Origin: Sphingomonas glacialis
GTDB taxonomy: Bacteria > Pseudomonadota > Alphaproteobacteria > Sphingomonadales > Sphingomonadaceae
Length of the DNA: 64,000 bases
Reading direction: 5' to 3'
NCBI RefSeq assembly: GCF_006439055.1
Contig: NZ_RCZC01000012.1
Coordinates: 22,186-86,185, forward strand
Notes under the pieces: generated by a model
The model's database searches: none
Told to the model about the DNA's origin: nothing
What the model saw: the letters and a program-made list of their open reading frames with translations, nothing else
In this document: positions 8,988-16,884 of the stretch, one piece after another
Numbering within the stretch: the first letter of the stretch is position 1
Layout: every line of letters starts with the position of its first letter
Made by a program: the position numbers and the translations under genes

Positions 8988-9626
8988 GTGCCGCGAAAGT
9001 CTGAAAAATTTCCAACCGCCGCGCGGCCCCGCGCCGCGGTCCGGCCCGAGCGCCGTCCGCCCGCGGTCGGTACGCGCTTGATCGCGCTCAACAAACCGTA
9101 CGACGTCCTGTCGCAATTCACCGATGGAAATATTTCCGCAGTGCGGCGAACATTGTCCGATTTCGTCGCTGTCCCGCACGTCTACCCCGCCGGGCGACTC
9201 GATCGCGACAGCGAAGGGCTGTTGCTGCTGACCGACGACGGCCGGCTGCAGGCGCGGATCGCCGACCCGCGCTTCAAGCTGCCCAAGACCTATCTCGTCC
9301 AGGTCGAGGGCGAGCCCGACGCCGCCGCGCTCGATCGGCTGCGCGCGGGCGTGGAGCTCACCGACGGGATGACGCGCCCCGCCGAAGCCAGGCGGATCGA
9401 TCCGCCGGCGCTATGGCCGCGCGACCCGCCGGTGCGTTTCCGCAAGAGCGTGCCCGATTGCTGGATCGAGCTGACGATCCGCGAGGGCCGCAACCGCCAG
9501 GTCCGCCGGATGACCGCGGCGGTCGGCCATCCGACGCTGCGGCTGGTGCGCTGGCGGATCGGCGACTGGTCGCTCGAGGGCATCGCGCCGGGGGAATGGC
9601 GCGACCTGCCGGCAGCGTTGCGCTAG
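8988..9626 (+). CDS. rluE: 23S rRNA pseudouridine synthase RluE
   Basis: A 212-residue member of the RsuA/RluE family. The basic N-terminal extension is followed by LIALNKPYDVLSQFTD, then AGRLDRDSEGLLLLTDDG with the catalytic Asp in GRLDRDSEG, KLPKTYLVQVEG, LWPRDPPVRFRKS and EGRNRQVRRMTAAVGHPTLRLVR. RluE modifies U2457 of 23S rRNA. It resembles the E. coli protein in size, including the basic leader, which supports the GTG start at 8988 (AAGG seven bases before it). TTG 9078 would remove the leader. There is no separate S4 domain. Confidence 0.88.
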   Translation: MPRKSEKFPTAARPRAAVRPERRPPAVGTRLIALNKPYDVLSQFTDGNISAVRRTLSDFVAVPHVYPAGRLDRDSEGLLLLTDDGRLQARIADPRFKLPKTYLVQVEGEPDAAALDRLRAGVELTDGMTRPAEARRIDPPALWPRDPPVRFRKSVPDCWIELTIREGRNRQVRRMTAAVGHPTLRLVRWRIGDWSLEGIAPGEWRDLPAALR

Positions 9627-9659
9627 CCAGCGCCCCGCGATTGCCGCACAAGGCCGACG

Positions 9660-10541
9660 ATGCGCTTTCGCGATTTCCTCTTGCTGGTGTTCGTCTGCCT
9701 GATCTGGGGCATGAGCAACGTGCTGAGCCGCGTCGTGGTGGGGGAGTGGCACGTGCCGCCGCTCTTCTTCGCCGCGCTGCGCTTTGCGATCGTGCTCGCC
9801 GCGACGCTGCCGTGGCTGCGGCCCGTGCCGCGCCCGGTGTGGCGGATCGTCGCGGTCGGCGGCCTGATCGGCGGCGGGAGCTTTGCCCTGCTGTTCCTCG
9901 GGCTCCAGACCGCGTCGCCCTCTTCGGCGGCGGTGGCGATCCAGGCGGGCGTGCCAATGACCACCTTGCTCTCGGTGCTGCTGCTCGGCGAGCGGATCCA
10001 CTGGCGGCGCGGGCTCGGCATCGCGCTGACGCTGGCGGGGGTGCTGATCGTCATCTGGAAACCGGGCTTCCAGGTCTCTCCGGGGCTGCTGTTCGTGCTG
10101 GGCTCGGCCTTTGCCGGGTCGCTCGGCGCGATCCTGATGAAGCAGATGGAGAATATCGCGCCGCTGCGCTTCCAGGCGTGGGTCGGGCTGGTCGCGTTCG
10201 TCCCGCTCAGCCTCGCCTCGGCGCTTTTCGAGCAGGGCCAGTGGGCGAGCGCGGGCGCGGCGGGCTGGCCGTTCGTCGCGGTTTTGCTCTTCTCCGCGCT
10301 GGTCGTGTCGGTCTGCGCACACACCGCCTATTACTGGCTGATCGCGCGGTACGAGGCCAACCTGCTCGCCCCGCTCACGCTGATGACGCCGATCGCGACG
10401 ATCGCGCTCGGCGTCATGATCACCGGCGACCAGCTCGATGGCCGAATGATCGCGGGCTCGGCGCTGGCCTTGCTCGGCGTCCTGGCGATCGCGCTGCGGC
10501 GGAGCACGGCGCCGATCGCCGAGGCGCAGGAGCGCGCCTGA
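9660..10541 (+). CDS. EamA/DMT-family transporter
   Basis: The 293-residue membrane protein has about ten hydrophobic segments arranged as two EamA repeats. The first begins LLLVFVCLIWGMSNVLSRVVVG, the usual FxWG-type opening, with LIGGGSFALLFLGLQTASPSSAAVAIQAGVPMTTLLSVLLL following; the second begins at LFVLGSAFAGSLGAILMKQME. Such proteins export metabolites or amino acids at the inner membrane; the substrate is unknown. It follows rluE by 33 bases and is convergent with the flavodoxin-like gene, the two stop codons being directly adjacent. Confidence 0.85.
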   Translation: MRFRDFLLLVFVCLIWGMSNVLSRVVVGEWHVPPLFFAALRFAIVLAATLPWLRPVPRPVWRIVAVGGLIGGGSFALLFLGLQTASPSSAAVAIQAGVPMTTLLSVLLLGERIHWRRGLGIALTLAGVLIVIWKPGFQVSPGLLFVLGSAFAGSLGAILMKQMENIAPLRFQAWVGLVAFVPLSLASALFEQGQWASAGAAGWPFVAVLLFSALVVSVCAHTAYYWLIARYEANLLAPLTLMTPIATIALGVMITGDQLDGRMIAGSALALLGVLAIALRRSTAPIAEAQERA

Positions 10542-11150
10542 TCAGCCGGGATAGGGCGCTTTCTTGAGCAAGCCGGCGAGGTGCGCGGCGTTGCCCGCGA
10601 CCATCTTGACGGTCTTGGCGACGGTCTTGGGGGTTTCGTCGAGATCCTTGAAGTCGATCGAACCATAGGCTTCGCCGACCCAATAGACCGCCCCGACCGC
10701 GGGGATCGTCCAGCCGGTGTCGTTGAGCGACTGGAACAGCTGCGCGGTCGAGAAATGCGCGCCGTCCTCATTGCCGACGATCGCCGCGACCGCGACCTTC
10801 GAATAGCTCGGCATCCGGCCCTGATCGTCGGTCTCGCCGAGAAAGGCGTCCATCCGCTCGAGCACGCGCTTGGCGACGCTGCCGAGCTGGCCCATCCAGA
10901 CGGGGCCGCCGAAGACGAGGATGTCGGCGGCGAGGATTTTGCTGCGGATCGCGGGCCAGGCGTCGCCATCGCCTTCGTCCGAGCTGACGCCGGGCTTCAC
11001 GTCGTGCGCGGCGATGCGGATCGTCTCGGTCAGTTCGACGTCGCACTCGGCGAAGGCCGTCTTGAGCAGGCCGATCATCACGTCGGTCGAGGAGGCTTCG
11101 CTGGCGTCGGCCTTGAGCGTGCAGTTTATAGCGATGGCATTGAGCGGCAT
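10542..11150 (-). CDS. Flavodoxin-like NAD(P)H-dependent FMN reductase family protein
   Basis: A 202-residue flavodoxin-fold protein. After MPLNAIAINCTLKAD comes the FMN-binding segment DILVFGGPVWMGQLGSVAKRVLERMD, followed by VAVAAIVGNEDGAHFSTAQL and YWVGEAYGS, all typical of the NADPH-dependent FMN reductase / multimeric flavodoxin group. It probably reduces flavin or quinone substrates in the cytoplasm. The start ATG is at 11150, followed upstream by a G/C-tract hairpin at 11189-11207 that may be part of its leader. Confidence 0.82.
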   Translation of the reverse strand: MPLNAIAINCTLKADASEASSTDVMIGLLKTAFAECDVELTETIRIAAHDVKPGVSSDEGDGDAWPAIRSKILAADILVFGGPVWMGQLGSVAKRVLERMDAFLGETDDQGRMPSYSKVAVAAIVGNEDGAHFSTAQLFQSLNDTGWTIPAVGAVYWVGEAYGSIDFKDLDETPKTVAKTVKMVAGNAAHLAGLLKKAPYPG

Positions 11151-11581
11151 TTGCGGGTCTCCCGGGGGTTGGGGGAGGAACGCGGGGCGGGGGGATTTTA
11201 TCCCCCCGGGGGGGGAGATTGTGTCGGGTGCGTTGGTGCGACGAACCGTGCGGTGGTTGACTCGATTGACCCCTGGATGTGGTATTTACTCTCGCGATCG
11301 TTTCCGATTTTGAGCCGATCGGCTGATGGCGTTCTGGGCCGGCGGCGTTCCCGTTTTTGCGGGTGCTGAGCGGGTGTCGACGATTGGAAAGAGCGAAGTG
11401 TACTATGGCATAATTCGGACTTGTAGGACAGCGGGACTTATGAGCGTCTGTTGATCATGTGGAAGGGGCTTGCCGGCTCAGACACGCCTTCTGCTTTCCA
11501 AGATACATCCAGTTGAGGCACGAAGCGGTTCAAGAGCGTCAGCACTCTATGCTCTTTACCGTAAAGTGGATGCTCGAATGA
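11151..11581. other. Intergenic stretch without a gene
   Basis: I find no convincing gene here. The left third is the leader of the minus-strand flavodoxin-like gene and holds a hairpin, GGGGGG and CCCCCC around ATTTTAT (11189-11207), followed by seven more Gs. The rest is lower in G+C and holds only short palindromes, such as AGCCGATCGGCT around 11313-11324 and CTTTACCGTAAAG near 11555. It forms the left flank of the low-G+C TIR-like gene, and its composition suggests it belongs to the same acquired block. Confidence 0.4.
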
Positions 11582-12835
11582 CTAGGCCTGTTCTGGCTCT
11601 GCGTCACCCGGTAGACCATAATTCTTGATATCCTTCATCGCCTCCAGCAGCTTGATCGTCGCACCTGCGTCGAGGATATCGCCCGGATATCGCACCTCAT
11701 ACAGGCCTTGCAGATTCGAGGGCAGCTTGACGCCATCTCGAACCAAGAGGATGAAGCGCCTGCCGTAAAATGCCATCGCGGCTCCAATTTCAATAAGCAC
11801 ATTGGGGTTGAGAACGGCATGCTCTTGTCCATTCTCATCCTTGAGAACCATTTCATTATCGACATGGATAATAGCAGCTCCACATTTTCGCATATCATCC
11901 ATAATTTTCTCTGGAACCGGCTTAGATACCGATTGCCTTTCGACGGAAATTACAGGCTCTAACTCACCATACTCTAAAAGTTTGCGTATTGGTTCGACCA
12001 ACGCCCGGTCCTTACCGTGTGTTATAAAGACCCGGCGTCGACGTTGGTCGTCTTCGAAGGCGGCGTTGAGTGTTGCACCTCTGCTCTGTACGGCGGGCGG
12101 TGAGACAATGCGGTGATGTACCGGTTCTGCGGCCGTGTGCTCGGGCGGCAGCCTATGTTGCTGCGCAGCGGAGCGTTGAATGAATTCTTGGGCTCCAATG
12201 CTATCGTCGGTCGGCTTTACTTCATCAGTGTCATTCGAAGCAACATTGAGGCTTACGTAGAGCTTACCTCTAATTTCTTCAATAAATCCAACCGACCGTG
12301 CACTAGCTTCGATGCGCTCAAATACCTCCTCGGCTTTAGCGCGAGGTACTCCCATGCCTTCGAGCACGTTAAGAGCAATGTCATCTCGGGGGAATGGGCT
12401 TCCATCGTAATCTCGTAGAAAGTCTCCAAACACTCTAGGTTTTAGAACCGCCTCACGCTTGGCGAGAACGTCTTCGTCCTCTGCTCTTGGAGGGATTATG
12501 CGTCGGGCAAGTTCTGTTGGAGTGATCGAGGCGGCTTGCGCACCTCCTTCAACAAGCCCGAAAGCAGCAGCGGCCCCGGTAAGGACTCGCAACTGAGATC
12601 CCTTGGGATCGACGTTTAGCGCCTTGGCAACGTGCAAAGGCGAAGTTGTTTTTCCAGCGTAGTGATCGTAGATCGCCTGCGGTACCCGCAATGCATCATC
12701 TAGAGATGCGTTAGGAACATCGGCCTGCCGCAAATATGCCCGCTTGCCCGCCGCTGTCGCTGTTTCAGGAATGATCTCGTCGGTTGGCGCCTCTGGCTTC
12801 TTCCTAGTGCGCGTTCCGCTCGGTTCTCTAGCCAT
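11582..12835 (-). CDS. TIR-like nucleotide-binding protein (PF10137/CAP12 type), putative defence effector
   Basis: A 417-residue protein. Residues about 267-395 form a predicted-nucleotide-binding TIR-like domain: RRVFITHGKD (268-276), a central strand CGAAIIHVDNE (318-328), NPNVLIEIGAAMAFYGRR (343-360, with E349 in the conserved NVxxEIG context), FILLV, and LPSNLQGLYEVRY. This is the pattern of the family that includes CAP12/Pycsar TIR effectors, which degrade NAD when triggered. Residues about 45-195 resemble two winged-helix-like modules (VAKALNVDPKGSQLRVLTGAAAAFGLV; FGDFLRDYDG...GMGVPRAKAEEVF) joined to the TIR by a low-complexity linker (200-265). No cyclase neighbour is present. Lower G+C and different codon use suggest transfer. 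The ATG has AGGGG upstream and a TATAAT-like box at 12865-12870. Confidence 0.75.
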   Translation of the reverse strand: MAREPSGTRTRKKPEAPTDEIIPETATAAGKRAYLRQADVPNASLDDALRVPQAIYDHYAGKTTSPLHVAKALNVDPKGSQLRVLTGAAAAFGLVEGGAQAASITPTELARRIIPPRAEDEDVLAKREAVLKPRVFGDFLRDYDGSPFPRDDIALNVLEGMGVPRAKAEEVFERIEASARSVGFIEEIRGKLYVSLNVASNDTDEVKPTDDSIGAQEFIQRSAAQQHRLPPEHTAAEPVHHRIVSPPAVQSRGATLNAAFEDDQRRRRVFITHGKDRALVEPIRKLLEYGELEPVISVERQSVSKPVPEKIMDDMRKCGAAIIHVDNEMVLKDENGQEHAVLNPNVLIEIGAAMAFYGRRFILLVRDGVKLPSNLQGLYEVRYPGDILDAGATIKLLEAMKDIKNYGLPGDAEPEQA

Positions 12836-13104
12836 ATGTCCCCTCTGATCGCTGCCAGCATACGATTATAAACGTAGGTGACAAGGATCCAGGTACGTGG
12901 GCCTGCTGCTTGCAGGCTTTCACCTCGATCTGGAAGAGAATCTTTGCTGTTGATTGGTGCTTGCGGTTCGGGAGCTGATACTCATCACTGCATGAACTCG
13001 ATCGATAGTAGTTCTATCCTTTCGATAAGGAGGCGTTGGAACCGACGGCCCAGTTGGACACCCGTAGGCCCCACACACCCTGCTTTGGGTCGGTGGCCGC
13101 CACT

Positions 13105-13143
13105 ATAAAACAGAAAGGGCGCCCGGATCCCTCCGAGCGCCCT
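13105..13143 (-). terminator. Rho-independent terminator of glnA
   Basis: Read on the minus strand, the arms AGGGCGC and GCGCCCT form a seven-pair stem (13143-13137 with 13122-13116) followed at once by TTTCTGTTTTAT. This is a convincing intrinsic terminator about 125 bases beyond the glnA stop; the hairpin array at 13159-13268 lies between them. Confidence 0.7.
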
Positions 13144-13158
13144 CTCTATAAGCACCGC

Positions 13159-13268
13159 CGTGGCAAAGCCACGTCGTCGGTCCTCGCTGTAGCGAGGCCG
13201 GCCGACAGCTCCTGTGGGGACTTCGGCTTCGCCTTGTCCCCACCGGCGCAGATCGGCCGATCTGCGCC
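13159..13268 (-). repeat. Tandem stem-loop array behind glnA
   Basis: Four separate inverted repeats follow one another directly after the glnA stop: GGCGCAGATCGG with its exact complement (a perfect 24-base palindrome, 13245-13268), GTGGGGAC/GTCCCCAC (13214-13243), CCTCGCT/AGCGAGG nested inside GTCGG/CCGAC (13176-13206), and CGTGGC/GCCACG (13159-13173). Together with the terminator hairpin they would give the glnA mRNA a heavily folded 3' end. The function is not known; stability control or an RNA-processing platform is possible. Confidence 0.65.
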
Positions 13269-14690
13269 TCAGTAGCTGTAGTACATATCAAACTCGACGG
13301 GGCTCGGCGTCATTTCCCAACGCTTCACGTCTTCCATCTTCAGCTCGATATACGACTCGATCTGGTCCTTCGAGAACACGTCGCCCTTCAGCAGGAAGTC
13401 GTGATCGGCGGCCAGGCAATCGAGCGCCTCGCGGAGCGAACCGCAGACGGTCGGAACCTCGGCGAGCTCTTCCGGCGGAAGGTCGTACAGGTTCTTGTCC
13501 ATTGCCTCACCGGGGTGGATGCGGTTCTGGATGCCGTCGAGGCCCGCCATGAACAGCGCCGCGTAGCACAGATACGGGTTGGCCATCGCGTCGGGGAAGC
13601 GCACTTCGACGCGCTTCGCCTTGGGGCCGGTGCCGTACGGAATGCGGCACGACGCCGAGCGGTTGCGCGCCGAGTAAGCGAGCAGCACCGGAGCTTCATA
13701 GCCCGGGACCAGGCGCTTGTAGCTGTTGGTCGTCGGGTTGGTGAAGGCGTTGACCGCCTTGGCATGCTTGATGATGCCGCCGATGAAATACAGGCACATG
13801 TCCGACAGGCCCGCATAGCCGTTGCCGGCGAAGAGCGGGTTGCCCTTGTCCCAGATCGACAGATGCGTGTGCATCCCCGAGCCGTTATCTTCCTTGATCG
13901 GCTTGGGCATGAAGGTGACGGTCTTGCCATAGGCCTGCGCGACGTTGTGGCAGACGTACTTGTAGATCTGCATGCGATCGGCGGTGACCGTCATCGTGCC
14001 GAAGGTCAGGCCGAGCTCGTGCTGGGCGGCTGCGACTTCGTGGTGATGCTTGTCGCAGGGGAGGCCCATTTCGAGCATGGTCGAGACCATCTCGCCGCGG
14101 ATGTCGACCGCGCTGTCGACCGGCGCGACCGGGAAATAGCCGCCCTTGGCGCGCGGACGGTGGCCGAGGTTGCCGCCGTCATAGCTGGTGCCGGTGTTGG
14201 TCGGCAGCTCGATATCGTCGATCTTGTAATAGCTCGTCGAATAGCTGTTCTCGAACTGGACGTTGTCGAACATGAAGAACTCGGCCTCGGGGCCGATGAA
14301 GATCGTGTCGCCGATGCCGGTGGTCTTGAGATACGCCTCGGCGCGCTTCGCGGTCGAGCGCGGATCGCGCGCATAGAGTTCGCCGGTCGAGGGCTCGACG
14401 ATGTCGCAGACGAGGATCAGCATCGGCGTCGCCGAGAACGGATCGGTCCAGATGGCGTCGAGATCGGGCATGAGGATCATGTCGGACTCGTTGATCGCCT
14501 TCCAGCCCTCGATCGAGGAACCGTCGAACATGAAGCCGTCGGTCAGTTCGTCTTCGCCGACGACGCTGGCGACCATCGTCAGATGCTGCCATTTGCCCTT
14601 GGGATCGGTGAAGCGCAGATCGACCCACTCGATCTCCTGCTCCTTGATCATCTTCAGTACGTCGCTGGCCGTATTCGGTGCCTTAGCCAT
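13269..14690 (-). CDS. glnA: Glutamine synthetase, type I
   Basis: The 473-residue enzyme makes glutamine from glutamate, ammonia and ATP. Landmarks include FMFDGSSIEGWKAINESDMILMPD, the metal-binding region FIGPEAEFFMFD, KGGYFPVAPVDS, the ATP loop region KPIKEDNGSGMHTHLSIWDKG and NRSASCRIPYG. NLYDLPPEE places the adenylylation tyrosine at about residue 402, so activity is probably set by GlnE. The ATG at 14690 (MAKAPNTASDV) is preferred; the longer frame adds three residues. It lies 96 bases behind glnB on the same strand and is followed by a hairpin array and terminator. Confidence 0.96.
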   Translation of the reverse strand: MAKAPNTASDVLKMIKEQEIEWVDLRFTDPKGKWQHLTMVASVVGEDELTDGFMFDGSSIEGWKAINESDMILMPDLDAIWTDPFSATPMLILVCDIVEPSTGELYARDPRSTAKRAEAYLKTTGIGDTIFIGPEAEFFMFDNVQFENSYSTSYYKIDDIELPTNTGTSYDGGNLGHRPRAKGGYFPVAPVDSAVDIRGEMVSTMLEMGLPCDKHHHEVAAAQHELGLTFGTMTVTADRMQIYKYVCHNVAQAYGKTVTFMPKPIKEDNGSGMHTHLSIWDKGNPLFAGNGYAGLSDMCLYFIGGIIKHAKAVNAFTNPTTNSYKRLVPGYEAPVLLAYSARNRSASCRIPYGTGPKAKRVEVRFPDAMANPYLCYAALFMAGLDGIQNRIHPGEAMDKNLYDLPPEELAEVPTVCGSLREALDCLAADHDFLLKGDVFSKDQIESYIELKMEDVKRWEMTPSPVEFDMYYSY

Positions 14691-14786
14691 AGTCCCCACG
14701 CCTTTCGTTTTCGAATAGTCTGCCCGAGTGGTTCGGGAATCGTGTGTCGCCCGGATGTTTACGCTGTCACAGAATGTTGCGCTGCG

Positions 14787-15125
14787 TCAAATCGCGTCCT
14801 CGTTGCGCTCGCCGGTGCGGATTCGCAACGCGGTTTCGACGGGGATGACGAAAATCTTGCCGTCGCCGATGCGGCCGGTCTGTGCGGCCGCAGCGATCGC
14901 CTCGACCACGCGGTCGGCCATCGCGTCCTCGACGACGACCTCGAGCTTCACCTTGGGGAGGAAGTCGACGACATATTCGGCGCCGCGATAGAGTTCGGTA
15001 TGGCCCTTCTGGCGGCCGAAGCCCTTGGCCTCGGTCACGGTGATGCCGCTGACGCCGACTTCGTGCAGCGCTTCCTTCACTTCATCGAGCTTGAACGGCT
15101 TGATGATCGCCTCGATCTTTTTCAC
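14787..15125 (-). CDS. glnB: Nitrogen regulatory protein PII
   Basis: The 112-residue protein is a standard PII trimer subunit: MKKIEAIIKPFKLDEVKEAL, GFGRQKGHTELYRGAEYVVDF (T-loop with Tyr51, the uridylylation site), KVKLEVVVED, and GRIGDGKIFVIPVETALRIRTGE, the ATP and C-loop signatures. It senses 2-oxoglutarate and ATP and controls GlnE and NtrB. Its position directly before glnA is the common alphaproteobacterial arrangement. A near-consensus sigma-54 promoter sits 35 bases upstream. Confidence 0.95.
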   Translation of the reverse strand: MKKIEAIIKPFKLDEVKEALHEVGVSGITVTEAKGFGRQKGHTELYRGAEYVVDFLPKVKLEVVVEDAMADRVVEAIAAAAQTGRIGDGKIFVIPVETALRIRTGERNEDAI

Positions 15126-15159
15126 GCTTGCTACGCCTCCCGCTATGCCGGGTGACCTT

Positions 15160-15174
15160 ACAACAACCGTGCCA
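15160..15174 (-). promoter_or_regulatory. Sigma-54 type promoter for glnB-glnA
   Basis: On the minus strand the sequence TGGCACG-GTTG-TTGT matches the sigma-54 consensus TGGCACG-N4-TTGC at every fixed base but the last. The spacing between the -24 GG and -12 element is exact, and the site ends 35 bases before the glnB start, giving a short leader. NtrC control of this operon is established in related bacteria. I did not find a clear NtrC box upstream. Confidence 0.65.
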
Positions 15175-15329
15175 GCCGCGCGAGGGGCGGAAATCCGCCA
15201 AACCCGGAAAGGCTTGGGTCAAGTTTTGCTTAACGAATGGGCAGTCCAGCGGCCCGTGCCGGATTGGAAGGCAGTCGCGCTGGTTGCCGGTCTGGGTTTG
15301 TGCATCGACTCGAGATCGGGGGGCTGATT

Positions 15330-15539
15330 GCGGAGCTCGCGCATTGTCAAACAAATGCTTTCGAGTCCGCGATAATAAAAACCCATTACGCAAAAGATGT
15401 GTTGGGTTTATACCAAGGTGTCGCAACGGTATCTATCAATATACATTCGATTATAGAATCAATATATATTTCGATATCGTATAATTGGACGAAAAACCTA
15501 TGCGACGTGTTGATTTCCAAAATATAGCAGGAGGTCAAA
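15330..15539 (+). other. A+T-rich leader region
   Basis: This stretch is strikingly rich in A and T compared with its surroundings, with several runs such as TATCAATATACA and AATATATATTTCGATATCG. No start codon with a plausible protein lies in it. It ends in AGGAGG six bases before the ATG at 15540 and therefore probably holds the promoter and leader of the DUF1842-like gene. No clear -35/-10 pair with standard spacing could be fixed. Confidence 0.45.
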
Positions 15540-15935
15540 ATGACGGACGCAGTAGGACTCTATCAGGTTAAGCTTCTCGTACAGGTTGGCGACGGGCATC
15601 TTGCCGGTGCGCCCACGCTCGAGCTCGCTCTGCTGGTCAACGCGCCGACCGGCCATATCACCGGTACCGCGCATATCACGCAGGCGCTGCCGCCACCCTA
15701 TGGATCGATCGAATTTCCGGTGAGCGGCGTGCTGCACCATACCGGGTTCGGCCACGATACGAAGCTCGTCGCGCTGACCGGCGAATATGTCGTGTCGGTG
15801 CCGCCGCCCGCGATCGGCAGCTATCTCGCGCACTTCTCGGCGGCGCTCGCGCTCGATGGGGCGTGGAATGGCGTGGGCAGCTACGCTTATGGCAACCACA
15901 CGATTCCGCACGCGAAGGTTACCAAGGCAGCCTGA
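15540..15935 (+). CDS. DUF1842-like protein
   Basis: A 131-residue beta-rich protein with no signal peptide or membrane segment. The pattern VGLYQVKLLVQVGDG, GAPTLELALLVNAPTGHITGTAHITQA, PPYGSIEFPVSGVLHHTGFG and LVALTGEYVVSVPPPAIG fits my memory of the DUF1842 family, whose function is unknown. It has a perfect AGGAGG ribosome binding site behind an unusually A+T-rich leader, suggesting strong expression. It is flanked by glnB (divergent) and map (convergent), and is probably a single-gene transcript ending at the hairpin 15948-15980. Confidence 0.6.
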   Translation: MTDAVGLYQVKLLVQVGDGHLAGAPTLELALLVNAPTGHITGTAHITQALPPPYGSIEFPVSGVLHHTGFGHDTKLVALTGEYVVSVPPPAIGSYLAHFSAALALDGAWNGVGSYAYGNHTIPHAKVTKAA

Positions 15936-15947
15936 TCGCTCCACATC

Positions 15948-15980
15948 GCGTGCGTCGGCCATCGCGCCGGCGCACGCTTT
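15948..15980 (+). terminator. Terminator between the DUF1842-like gene and map
   Basis: GCGTGCGTCGG pairs with CCGGCGCACGC with one mismatch around an eight-base loop, followed by TTT on the plus strand. It lies 13 bases after the stop of the upstream gene and 16 before the convergent map stop. The T-run is short, so efficiency is uncertain. Confidence 0.5.
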
Positions 15981-15995
15981 GCCTGACGCGACGCC

Positions 15996-16820
15996 TCAGT
16001 AAGGCGGCTTGTCGAACCCGCCGGGGCTGAGCGTGAAGATCTCGCAGCCGGTCTCGGTGATGCCGATCGAATGTTCGAACTGCGCCGAGAGCGAGCGGTC
16101 GCGCGTCACCGCGGTCCAGCCGTCGTCGAGCAGCTTCACGTCGGCGCGGCCGGTGTTGATCATCGGTTCGATCGTGAAGATCATGCCGGGCTTGAGCTCG
16201 GGGCCGGTGCCGGGCTTGCCGACATGGACGACCTCGGGCGCGTCATGGAATAGCTGCCCCAGGCCATGCCCGCAGAAATCGCGGACGATGCCGTAGCGAT
16301 GCTTTTCGGCATGGCGCTGGATCGCGTGGCCGATGTCGCCGAGATGGTTGCCGGGTTTCGCCTGCTCGATGCCGAGCATCAGGCATTCATAGGTCACCTC
16401 GACGAGGCGCTTCGCCTTGATCGGCACGTCGCCGATCAGATACATCCTGCTGCTGTCGCCATGCCAGCCGCCGAGGATCGGGGTCACGTCGACATTGACG
16501 ATGTCACCGCTTTTCAGCGTCTTCTCGCTCGGGATGCCGTGGCACACGACATGGTTGAGCGACATGCAGCTCGAATGCGTATAGCCGCGATAGCCGAGCG
16601 TCGCCGGGACCCCGCCGCGCTCGACGATGAAACGGCGGACCATGTCGTCGATCTCGGCGGTCGAGGTGCCGGGCACCATGTGCGGGACGATCATGTCGAG
16701 CGTTTCGGCGGCGAGTTTCCCGGCGGCGTGCATCCCGTCGAACGCATCGCGGCCATAAAGCTTGATCGCGCCGGTGCGGCCGGAGGGGGCGTCGGCGGTT
16801 ACGGTTACATAGTCGGTCAT
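15996..16820 (-). CDS. map: Methionine aminopeptidase, type I
   Basis: The 274-residue enzyme removes the initiator methionine from nascent proteins. The five metal ligands of the pita-bread fold are visible in NVDVTPILGGWHGDSSR (two Asp), FCGHGLGQLFHDAPEV (His), FTIEPMI (Glu) and QFEHSIGITETG (Glu). TLGYRGYTHSSCMSLNHVVCHGIPS holds the substrate-side His. The ATG at 16820 is used; the longer frame adds only two residues. It is divergent from the CinA-like gene across 64 bases. Confidence 0.95.
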   Translation of the reverse strand: MTDYVTVTADAPSGRTGAIKLYGRDAFDGMHAAGKLAAETLDMIVPHMVPGTSTAEIDDMVRRFIVERGGVPATLGYRGYTHSSCMSLNHVVCHGIPSEKTLKSGDIVNVDVTPILGGWHGDSSRMYLIGDVPIKAKRLVEVTYECLMLGIEQAKPGNHLGDIGHAIQRHAEKHRYGIVRDFCGHGLGQLFHDAPEVVHVGKPGTGPELKPGMIFTIEPMINTGRADVKLLDDGWTAVTRDRSLSAQFEHSIGITETGCEIFTLSPGGFDKPPY

Positions 16821-16884
16821 GCACACGATATAGCGAAACCGCTTTCGCTTTGCGAGGGGGCGGCGGCGGGGCTATGGCAGGGAC

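Noticed and set aside
12861..12896. A complete -35/-10 promoter for the TIR-like gene
   Set aside because: TATAAT on the minus strand is clear but the nearest TTGTCA lies only eight bases away, so no standard pair can be claimed.
12878..13275. Short frames between the TIR-like gene and glnA
   Set aside because: No domain, no ribosome binding site, and they run through the terminator and hairpins.
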